From: Bacteroidales bacterium UBA1204 | GTDB taxonomy: Bacteria > Bacteroidota > Bacteroidia > Bacteroidales > F082 | Length of the DNA: 14,390 nt | Direction of reading: 5' to 3' | Assembly (NCBI GenBank): GCA_002310075.1 | Contig: DBXU01000134.1 | Location: forward strand, 427 to 14,816 | Shown: piece by piece, positions 6,702-13,013 of the stretch | Layout: each line of letters starts with the position of its first letter | How positions within the stretch are numbered: position 1 is the stretch's first letter | Position numbers and translations under genes: made by a program | Notes under the pieces: generated by a model | The model's database searches: none | Told to the model about the DNA's origin: nothing | Seen by the model: the letters and a program-made list of their open reading frames with translations, nothing else

Positions 6702-7934
6702 ATGGCCAAGAAGTCAGGTGTTTGCGCGTTTTGTGGCAGAAAAGCCAGCGAGGTAAGACTGCTCATTCAAGGCATCGACGCTGAGATTTGCGACAGCTGC
6801 GCCGAACAAGCCCACATTATCGTCAAGGAACAATTTGGCGAGTCAAGCAAGAGCTTCAGCCCCAAAGGCCTCACCTTGAAAAAGCCCGCCGAGATCAAGG
6901 CTTTCCTCGACCAGTATGTGATTGGTCAGGATGAGGCCAAACGCACCTTGGCCGTGGCTGTATACAACCACTACAAGCGCATCAACCAAAAGGTGGAAAC
7001 CGACGAGGTGGAAATCGAGAAGTCTAACATCATCCTTGTGGGTGAGACCGGCACGGGTAAGACCCTATTGGCCCGCACCATCGCCAAGATGCTCAACGTC
7101 CCCTTTGCCATCGCTGATGCCACCGTGCTGACCGAAGCAGGCTATGTGGGCGAAGACGTTGAAAACATTCTCGTCAAGCTGCTGCAAGCTGCCGATTACG
7201 ACGTGGCTGCCACCGAGCGCGGCATCGTTTTCATTGACGAAATCGACAAGATTGCCCGCAAGAGCGATAACCCGAGCATCACCCGCGACGTGTCGGGAGA
7301 AGGCGTGCAACAAGCTATGCTGAAGCTATTGGAAGGTTCAATCGTCAACGTGCCACCCCAAGGCGGACGCAAGCATCCTGAGCAAAAGATGATTGCCGTC
7401 AACACCAAAGACATCCTTTTCATTGCAGGCGGTGCTTTCGATGGCATCGACCGACTCATCGCTGCCCGCAAACGCACCAACGTGATTGGCTATGGAAGCG
7501 GCGGCAACACGGCTTTGGACAAGGACAACATGCTGCAGTACCTCTCTCCTGCCGATTTGAAGAAATACGGCTTGATTCCCGAAATCGTCGGTCGTCTTCC
7601 TGTCATCACCCACCTCAACCCCTTGGACAAAGACGCGTTGAAACGCATCCTCACCGAGCCCAAGAACGCCTTGGTGAAGCAGTTCCAAAAACTATTTGCC
7701 ATGGACCATATCAATTTGGTCATCAAGGACGAAGTGCTCGACTTCGTAGTGGAAAAAGCCATAGAATTTAAAGTTGGCGCACGCGGACTACGTTCCATCA
7801 TGGAAGCCATTCTCAATGATGCCATGTTTGAGACGCCCTCCGCAAAAGAGGTTGAAGAACTTGTCGTCGACCGCAACTATGCAGTACAGAAATTGGAAAA
7901 ATCCGGATTACAAAAACTGCAGGTGGGAAACTGA
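6702..7934 (+). CDS. clpX: ATP-dependent Clp protease ATP-binding subunit ClpX
   Basis: AAA+ unfoldase that feeds tagged substrates into ClpP. The 410 residues show an N-terminal zinc-binding domain with Cys8, Cys11, Cys30 and Cys33, Walker A GETGTGKT at 114-121, the pore loop GYVG at 147-150, Walker [10 protein letters not shown] at 175-183, the second pore loop GRKHP at 222-226, a candidate arginine finger in EIVGRLP (Arg298), and sensor-2 GARGLR at 359-364. The ClpP-docking tripeptide, normally IGF, reads IGY at 262-264. The gene starts three bases after clpP and ends 28 bp before a strong terminator, so it closes the tig-clpP-clpX operon. Confidence 0.97.
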   Translation: MAKKSGVCAFCGRKASEVRLLIQGIDAEICDSCAEQAHIIVKEQFGESSKSFSPKGLTLKKPAEIKAFLDQYVIGQDEAKRTLAVAVYNHYKRINQKVETDEVEIEKSNIILVGETGTGKTLLARTIAKMLNVPFAIADATVLTEAGYVGEDVENILVKLLQAADYDVAATERGIVFIDEIDKIARKSDNPSITRDVSGEGVQQAMLKLLEGSIVNVPPQGGRKHPEQKMIAVNTKDILFIAGGAFDGIDRLIAARKRTNVIGYGSGGNTALDKDNMLQYLSPADLKKYGLIPEIVGRLPVITHLNPLDKDALKRILTEPKNALVKQFQKLFAMDHINLVIKDEVLDFVVEKAIEFKVGARGLRSIMEAILNDAMFETPSAKEVEELVVDRNYAVQKLEKSGLQKLQVGN

Positions 7935-7961
7935 CTCAAAACAGCATATACATAACTTTTG

Positions 7962-8000
7962 AATGAAGAGCATCGGCAAATACCGGTGCTCTTCATTTTT
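7962..8000 (+). terminator. Intrinsic terminator of the tig-clpP-clpX operon
   Basis: A 15-bp stem, AATGAAGAGCATCGG (7962-7976) with CCGGTGCTCTTCATT (7983-7997), contains one G-U pair and a six-base loop CAAATA. It is followed by a T-run to 8000. The T-run leads directly into the -24 box of the next promoter. Confidence 0.92.
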
Positions 8001-8015
8001 GGCACAAATCTTGCA
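7999..8015 (+). promoter_or_regulatory. Sigma-54 (RpoN) type -24/-12 promoter
   Basis: TTGGCACAAATCTTGCA matches the sigma-54 consensus TGGCAC-N5-TTGCW exactly. The invariant GG (8001-8002) and GC (8013-8014) are separated by ten bases, the required spacing. Predicted initiation is near 8026, about 29 bases before the ATG at 8055. The 12-bp palindrome GTTGTTCACAAC (8019-8030) spans that predicted start site. Sigma-54 promoters need an AAA+ activator bound upstream; no activator gene or obvious activator site was recognised here. A TAnnTTTG element is not present (the closest is TGCATTTG). Confidence 0.7.
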
Positions 8016-8054
8016 TTTGTTGTTCACAACGAAAAAAGCACAAGAAAAACTACT

Positions 8055-8744
8055 ATGAAAAAGATAGCCTTGACCTTAATGATTGCCTTGTTAGGCATCA
8101 CCGGATTCGGACAAGTCATTCAAAAACCATCCAAGGGCCGTGTGGTCACCTTCAAACATATCAATAGCCAACGCCCAAAGCCCCAACCAGCGGTCGTTGA
8201 CTTCTCGAACAACGCGGAGAAAGTCAATGTGGTTTATGGAAGAATTGACGAAAATGGCGACACAACGCTCTTGGTCATTTTGCCCGAAGTCGACATCAAT
8301 CTGATGCAACGTTACAGACAAATCATCGATAGTCGCAAGGGGCAACGTTTGGCCAATAATGTAAGAACCGTCTACCCCTTCGCCAAAGCCGCCGGACAAA
8401 AGATGAAGGAATACGATTCCTTATTGATGGGTGTGAGCGACAAGAGTCTCCGTCATAAAATGATGAAAGAGGCAGAAGACGAGATCACAGCACAATATAC
8501 CGAAGACCTCAAGAACCTAACCTTTACCCAAGGCGCCATTCTCATCCGTCTCATTGATCGTGAAACTGGGAACACTTCATACAAAGTGGTACAAGAGCTA
8601 CGCGGCAAGGTCAGAGCATTTTTCTACCAAGGCTTTGCCCGCTTGTGGGGTTACAACCTGAAAACAGAATTCGACCCACACAACAACCCTGAAGATGACG
8701 ACATCGACACAATAGTAACTTTGTTGGACCTTGGCATGATCTAA
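8055..8744 (+). CDS. Exported DUF4294 family protein
   Basis: A 229-residue protein with a signal peptide (MKKIALTLMIALLGITGFGQ) and no lipobox cysteine, so it is probably periplasmic. The body resembles DUF4294, a family I know only from Bacteroidota and whose function is unknown: YGRIDENGDTTLLVILPEV at 61-79, NVRTVYPFAK at 102-111, TQGAILIRLIDRETG at 158-172, ELRG at 181-184, and FFYQGFARLWGYNLK at 189-203. The end is acidic. An in-frame start upstream (7959) would begin inside the clpX terminator, so the ATG before the signal peptide was chosen. It is monocistronic, preceded by a sigma-54 type promoter and closed by a strong terminator that contains its stop codon. Confidence 0.85.
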   Translation: MKKIALTLMIALLGITGFGQVIQKPSKGRVVTFKHINSQRPKPQPAVVDFSNNAEKVNVVYGRIDENGDTTLLVILPEVDINLMQRYRQIIDSRKGQRLANNVRTVYPFAKAAGQKMKEYDSLLMGVSDKSLRHKMMKEAEDEITAQYTEDLKNLTFTQGAILIRLIDRETGNTSYKVVQELRGKVRAFFYQGFARLWGYNLKTEFDPHNNPEDDDIDTIVTLLDLGMI

Positions 8745-8784
8745 AAAACAAAGAGGGGCGCAATCGCGCCCCTCTTTGTTTTTT
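8743..8784. terminator. Bidirectional terminator containing both convergent stop codons
   Basis: Nineteen bases from 8743 to 8761 (core AAAGAGGGGCGC) pair perfectly with 8766-8784 (core GCGCCCCTCTTT) around an AATC loop, with A/T runs at the outer ends for both directions. The TAA of the DUF4294 gene (8742-8744) and the TAA of the glycosyltransferase gene (8785-8783 on the minus strand) both lie at the base of the stem. Confidence 0.95.
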
Positions 8785-10201
8785 ATTTACCGCGTCCTTG
8801 GATGACGATCAAAACCGTATAAATAAGAATCTTGATGTCTAATGCCAGACTGACATTTTCGATATACAGCACATCATACTTCAAACGTTCAATCATCTCC
8901 TCTACATTCTCTGCATATCCAAACTTGACCTCTCCCCAACTTGTGATACCCGGTTTCACCATGAGCAGAAGCCTATAATAGGGCGCCTTCTCTTCGATTT
9001 TCTCAATAAAGTATTGACGTTCGGGGCGATATCCGACCAACGACATGTCACCTTTCAAAACAGTCCAGAACTGTGGAATCTCATCGAGTCGAACCTTGCG
9101 CATGAATTTTCCGAATTTAGTAATACGTGGGTCGTCGTCGCTAGATAATCGGGGGGTACCTTCCGCCTCAGCATCAACGCGCATGCTACGGAATTTGGCC
9201 ATTTTAAATGGCTTGCCTCCTTTTCCTATACGTTCCTGAGCATAGAAGACAGGGCCTTTGGATGTGGCCTTCACAATGATGGCACAGGCCAAAAACACGG
9301 GCGACAAGATGATGAGGGCCGTCAAAGATGCGAAAATGTCGAATATGCGCTTGACCACCCTTTGCCATATCGGCATCAGCTCAGGGGTAACTTGGACCAA
9401 AGGAGCCTGCCATATGGCCGACTGCTTGACGGTTCCAAAGACCAAGTCCTGCATTGCAGGAATAATCTTCACATTGGTATGGTCAGCCACCGAAAGAAGC
9501 ACCTTCATCGTCTCCGTCTCAGAACGTTCGATGGCGATGATCACTTCCTCGACATCGTTTTCCTTCACAATACTGTCGATTTCATTGTAGCTGCCCAGAT
9601 GAGGAAGATATTCGGCCAACTTATACTCATTCTTGTCATACACGTTGACAAAACCGATCAAACGACGTCCAGAAGGTTTCACCTCTTCCTCGATTTCCTT
9701 GTAGATATCGCAAGCATTGTCATTACTGCCCACGATAAGGGTGTTGAAACCGATCTTCTTATTACGTATTCTGGATATTACCGTCGTGGTGATTATCAAT
9801 CTTGGGATGTAGGTCAGGCCGAACTGAAAAGAGAACAAGGCAATAAATGACTGATAATAGGATTTATAGGAAGACACTTCGTCGTCAAGAATGGCAACAA
9901 AGAAAATGACTACCACGCCCAACAAGGTGATAAAGAAGGTTTGCCCCAGTTCCTTTAAACGGGATTTCATGTACACCTTCTCATACGCCCCTGTTACTGC
10001 ATGGAGTAGAATCCAACAAATCGGTATCAAGATTACCCCAATCCAAAAACTCTTTGTACCCAACGAATAGGTTATCCTATCCCAATAATTAATGTAAATG
10101 TCTTCGTGCGCCTTACGGAAAAAATAAAACAAGGTCCAGGCCAGAATGGAAGCAATCCAGTCAACGAAGAAATACAGGCAAGCTAGCTTTTTCTTGTTCA
10201 T
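8783..10201 (-). CDS. Polyprenyl-phosphate glycosyl-1-phosphate transferase (WbaP/WcaJ-like)
   Basis: Membrane enzyme expected to start a surface glycan by moving a sugar-1-phosphate from a nucleotide sugar to undecaprenyl phosphate. The 472 residues have about four hydrophobic N-terminal segments (7-27, 51-71, 88-105, 116-135), a Rossmann-like central domain starting at TLIVGSND (154-161), and a C-terminal bacterial sugar transferase domain from KRIFDIF (284). That domain contains GPVFYAQERIG (316-326), KFRSM (336-340), the catalytic Asp-Glu pair in RLDEIPQFW (371-379), and KPGITSWGEV (416-425). The usual GDMSLVGPRPE reads GDMSLVGYRPE. The sugar used cannot be told from sequence. The start overlaps the stop of the lipoprotein gene (ATGA), which suggests coupled translation. 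Confidence 0.94.
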   Translation of the reverse strand: MNKKKLACLYFFVDWIASILAWTLFYFFRKAHEDIYINYWDRITYSLGTKSFWIGVILIPICWILLHAVTGAYEKVYMKSRLKELGQTFFITLLGVVVIFFVAILDDEVSSYKSYYQSFIALFSFQFGLTYIPRLIITTTVISRIRNKKIGFNTLIVGSNDNACDIYKEIEEEVKPSGRRLIGFVNVYDKNEYKLAEYLPHLGSYNEIDSIVKENDVEEVIIAIERSETETMKVLLSVADHTNVKIIPAMQDLVFGTVKQSAIWQAPLVQVTPELMPIWQRVVKRIFDIFASLTALIILSPVFLACAIIVKATSKGPVFYAQERIGKGGKPFKMAKFRSMRVDAEAEGTPRLSSDDDPRITKFGKFMRKVRLDEIPQFWTVLKGDMSLVGYRPERQYFIEKIEEKAPYYRLLLMVKPGITSWGEVKFGYAENVEEMIERLKYDVLYIENVSLALDIKILIYTVLIVIQGRGK

Positions 10202-11160
10202 AACGGACGATACAACACTTTCAGGTTATCGAAGTAGTAATACCTCGGTTCACCGAGCGGAACATAATCGGGCTGCCCATACAAGGGATCAACGGACAAA
10301 TCCGAGGTGATATAGGCCTTGAAATAAGAGGCATTCGGATGCTCTCTGATGAACGGCCCCAAATTAATATAGATTTTGTTCCAAACCTGGGGAACAGCAT
10401 GCTCCTTATCGGTAGGCAAGACTTTCACCAAAGGCCATTCATGAAGTTTGTAATCCTCGTAATACATCACCCCGACAAACACAGTATCATTGGTCTTGTA
10501 ATCCATCTCGAGAAGGCAGTACTCACCCACTTCGTTATGAAACTGCAGTTCCTCGGCTACGGCAACTTTGAAATCCAAGGAATCGGGAGGCAATGTCACC
10601 TTGCCGGAAAAGCCCAAATATTGCCAATTACTTGAGTGCCACGCTTCATTTCCGCTGATGCGTATAATATTGGTGTCGCTATCAGGTGTTTTAACCAACG
10701 ACAATCCCGACTCGAAATCGCCCATCCAACCCACCACGACACCCTCATTGATGGGATAGTAATTCAGCACTGGATTGAGCGTAACGATGCTGTCTTCAAC
10801 CAAAAGCATGTTCTCGTACACCATTGGTTTATAGAAACTATATGGGGCGCGAACCGCTCCTCTTCCGTCTACACAGATACCACCATACACAGTTACTTTG
10901 TGGAACCCTCTTTCCAAAATCGGGAAAGTGGATGGCAATTCGAAACAGCCAATGATTTGGTCGTCGACATATACCCATGCATCTGTGATATTGCTTGTAT
11001 TTGCGCCAAATACGGAATAATCGTCTACGTTCACAGTAATGGAATCTATATGGATATATGATGGTACCTCTTGGGAGCCCTCAAACTTTTTGCATGAAGC
11101 AAGGGCCAGAGACACCAAAACAAAACCGAGAAAAAGACGAATGGTAAAATTCTTTGTCAT
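10198..11160 (-). CDS. Lipoprotein of unknown function coupled to the glycosyltransferase
   Basis: I do not recognise the family. The 320-residue product has a lipoprotein signal peptide ending LALASC, with lipidated Cys23 followed by KKFEGSQE. The mature part is rich in short hydrophobic strands, aromatic residues and glycines (for example YSFYKPMVYENM and FVGVMYYEDYKLHEWP), and looks like a beta-sandwich protein with no visible catalytic motif. Its stop overlaps the start of the glycosyl-1-phosphate transferase, and it begins 56 bp after the oxidoreductase stop with no promoter-like element between, so all three are probably one operon. A role in surface glycan export or attachment is inferred from position only. 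Confidence 0.8.
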   Translation of the reverse strand: MTKNFTIRLFLGFVLVSLALASCKKFEGSQEVPSYIHIDSITVNVDDYSVFGANTSNITDAWVYVDDQIIGCFELPSTFPILERGFHKVTVYGGICVDGRGAVRAPYSFYKPMVYENMLLVEDSIVTLNPVLNYYPINEGVVVGWMGDFESGLSLVKTPDSDTNIIRISGNEAWHSSNWQYLGFSGKVTLPPDSLDFKVAVAEELQFHNEVGEYCLLEMDYKTNDTVFVGVMYYEDYKLHEWPLVKVLPTDKEHAVPQVWNKIYINLGPFIREHPNASYFKAYITSDLSVDPLYGQPDYVPLGEPRYYYFDNLKVLYRPL

Positions 11161-11216
11161 AATGATTCGTTTTTAAGGTAACGATAAAGCAAGGCGATTA
11201 TTGTAGCAGGAAAGCA

Positions 11217-12203
11217 TTATTTCCTCACTTTTGCACTGGCCTCATCCACCGCTTCAAGAATGCGATATGCCAGCTTCAACACGTTGATGCCGTCATCGAG
11301 GGTAACTGCAGGAGCGGTATCGTGGACGATGGCCTCGTAGAAGCTTTCCAATTCGGTTTTTATCGCGTTGATAGAATGTATTTCGGGCATCTCGAAAGTG
11401 ATCTGTTTTTCGCTACCATCGGCCAGCGTTATGGTTGCAGATAAAGGATTGCTCACGTCAACCGTATCATGGATGCGAAAAACCTCCGACTTCTTTTCAA
11501 GAAAATCCACCGTGATGTAAGCATCCTTTTGGAAAATACGGGTCTTACGCATGTTTTTCATCGACAGTCGTGAGGCCGTCAGGTTGGCGACGGTACCATT
11601 CTCAAATTCGATACGAGCATTGGCAATATCGGGTGTAGGGCTGACAATGCTGACGCCACTTGCACTGACATGGGTGACAGGAGATTTCACAATGTTAAGA
11701 AGGATATCAAGGTCGTGAACCATCAGGTCGAGGACGACGGGCACATCCGTCCCACGTGGGTTGAACAAGGCGAGACGATGTGACTCCACGAAAAGGGGCG
11801 TTCCGATAAACGGCTCTGCCGCAATAAAAGCCGGATTGAACCGTTCCACATGACCCACTTGTACCTTCACTCCAGCCTCATCAGCCAGCTTTTTCAACGC
11901 GTTAGCCTCGTCGGGAGTAGCCACGATGGGTTTTTCGATGAAGACGTGCTTACGCTTTTGAAGCGCTTTTGAAGCGCACTCAAAATGACGAATGGTCGGG
12001 GTAACAATATCCACAACATCCACCGCTTCGATCAGCTCGTCTATAGATTGGAAACGCTTGACATTCATCTCATCTTCCACCAACTGGGCTGTCTCGTCGG
12101 CCGGGTCGTAAAAGCCCACCAAACCGTATTGTTCTATTTGTTTGATGCAGTTGATATGAATCTTGCCCAAATGTCCTGCACCTAATACCCCGATTTTCAG
12201 CAT
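11217..12203 (-). CDS. Gfo/Idh/MocA family NAD(P)-dependent oxidoreductase
   Basis: A 328-residue two-domain dehydrogenase. The N-terminal Rossmann fold shows GVLGAGHLGKIH at 5-16, the core motif EKP at 90-92 with catalytic-type Lys91, and VGHVERFNPAF at 116-126. The second domain contains LDLMVHDLDIL (158-168), whose His163 fits the catalytic position of the family. Members act on sugars and nucleotide sugars. Because a glycan-initiating transferase lies downstream, a nucleotide-sugar substrate such as a UDP-N-acetyl sugar is plausible, but sequence alone does not decide it. It is the first gene of the operon and is divergent from pcm. The ATG at 12203 lies directly before the first beta strand. 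Confidence 0.93.
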   Translation of the reverse strand: MLKIGVLGAGHLGKIHINCIKQIEQYGLVGFYDPADETAQLVEDEMNVKRFQSIDELIEAVDVVDIVTPTIRHFECASKALQKRKHVFIEKPIVATPDEANALKKLADEAGVKVQVGHVERFNPAFIAAEPFIGTPLFVESHRLALFNPRGTDVPVVLDLMVHDLDILLNIVKSPVTHVSASGVSIVSPTPDIANARIEFENGTVANLTASRLSMKNMRKTRIFQKDAYITVDFLEKKSEVFRIHDTVDVSNPLSATITLADGSEKQITFEMPEIHSINAIKTELESFYEAIVHDTAPAVTLDDGINVLKLAYRILEAVDEASAKVRK

Positions 12204-12219
12204 AAGAAAAATTTTTCCG

Positions 12220-12227
12220 CAAAAATA
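12220..12227 (-). promoter_or_regulatory. Candidate -7 element for the oxidoreductase-lipoprotein-transferase operon
   Basis: The minus strand reads ACTATTTTTGCGG, with TATTTTTG matching TAnnTTTG, 16 bp before the oxidoreductase start codon. The same ACTATTTTTGC block precedes tRNA-His. No -33 TTTG was found at the expected spacing. Confidence 0.5.
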
Positions 12228-12240
12228 GTTCTTTTATCGT

Positions 12241-12259
12241 TAGGTTTGGCGTAATTTCG
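12241..12259 (+). promoter_or_regulatory. Candidate promoter region for pcm
   Basis: Two overlapping candidates are visible: TAGGTTTG at 12241-12248, an exact TAnnTTTG match, and TAATTTCG at 12252-12259, one mismatch but followed by GCGCC exactly as at the tRNA-Leu promoter. Neither has a clear -33 element. The promoter region is shared with the divergent oxidoreductase gene. Confidence 0.4.
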
Positions 12260-12281
12260 CGCCGCAAAACAGAAAAACCGA

Positions 12282-12305
12282 GGTCCCTGAGCCCATCGAA
12301 GGGCC
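12282..12305. repeat. REP-like palindromic element in the pcm leader
   Basis: The segment CCCTGAGCCCATCGAAGGG, flanked by GGT and CC, matches the form of a dispersed palindrome seen in many bacterial genomes as CCCTGAGCCTGTCGAAGGG. The ends GG..CCCT and AGGGCC pair to form a small hairpin. It lies between the predicted pcm promoter and the start codon, ten bases before the ATG. The match to the known element is from memory, not from a search. Confidence 0.6.
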
Positions 12306-12315
12306 GACACACAAT

Positions 12316-12981
12316 ATGAACACCCACCTAGAAGACAACTACCGCCACAAGGGCTTACGAAAGCAACTCGTTGACCTGCTGCGAACAAAAGGCATCACCG
12401 ACGAAGCCGTCTTGAACGCCATCAACGAAGTGCCCCGCCATGTGTTTCTCGACTCTTCCTTTGTCGAGCTCGCCTATCAAGACAAGGCCTTCCCCATCGG
12501 TTCGGGCCAGACCATCTCGCAGCCCAACACGGTGGCCTTCCAAACCCAGTTGTTGAAGGTCGAAAAAGGCATGAAAGTGCTTGAGGTCGGCACGGGATCG
12601 GGCTACCAGGCCTGCGTATTGGCCACCCTAGGCGCCAAAGTGTTCAGTATTGAAAGGCAACGCAACCTGTTTTTCAAGACGAAAGAAATCCTTGAGCAAC
12701 TGCCGTTCAAGGTCAAGACCTTCTTGGGCGACGGATATGAGGGTCTGCCCACCTACCAGCCTTTCGACCGGATCATCATCACGGCCGGTGCACCAAGCAT
12801 ACCAGAGGCGCTTGTCAAACAGATGAAAGTCGGCGGCATCATGGTCATCCCTATGGATAACACCGAAGGAGATGGTCAGACCATGCTGAGGGTCATCAAG
12901 ATGGAAGACGGTTCACTGAAAAAAGAGGAGTTTGGCAATTTCAAATTCGTTCCGATGCTAAAAGAAATAGGGAACGACTGA
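12316..12981 (+). CDS. pcm: Protein-L-isoaspartate O-methyltransferase
   Basis: Uses S-adenosylmethionine to methylate abnormal isoaspartyl residues in aged proteins, the first step of their repair. The 221 residues hold the substrate-side block DKAFPIGSGQTISQP at 56-70, the SAM-binding motif VLEVGTGSGYQA at 88-99, the acidic turn SIERQ at 111-115, and the motif DRIIITAGAP at 151-160, and they end in the typical FVPM segment. Length is normal. No Shine-Dalgarno sequence precedes the ATG; a REP-like palindrome does. It is divergent from the oxidoreductase and convergent with the HerA-like gene, with 32 bp and no clear terminator hairpin between the last two. Confidence 0.96.
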   Translation: MNTHLEDNYRHKGLRKQLVDLLRTKGITDEAVLNAINEVPRHVFLDSSFVELAYQDKAFPIGSGQTISQPNTVAFQTQLLKVEKGMKVLEVGTGSGYQACVLATLGAKVFSIERQRNLFFKTKEILEQLPFKVKTFLGDGYEGLPTYQPFDRIIITAGAPSIPEALVKQMKVGGIMVIPMDNTEGDGQTMLRVIKMEDGSLKKEEFGNFKFVPMLKEIGND

Positions 12982-13013
12982 CGCCATCCCCTATTCTTTC
13001 GATCCATATACGA

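Noticed and set aside
7959..8054. Upstream in-frame start for the DUF4294 protein
   Set aside because: It would begin inside the clpX terminator hairpin, upstream of the sigma-54 promoter, and put 32 residues before a clear signal peptide.
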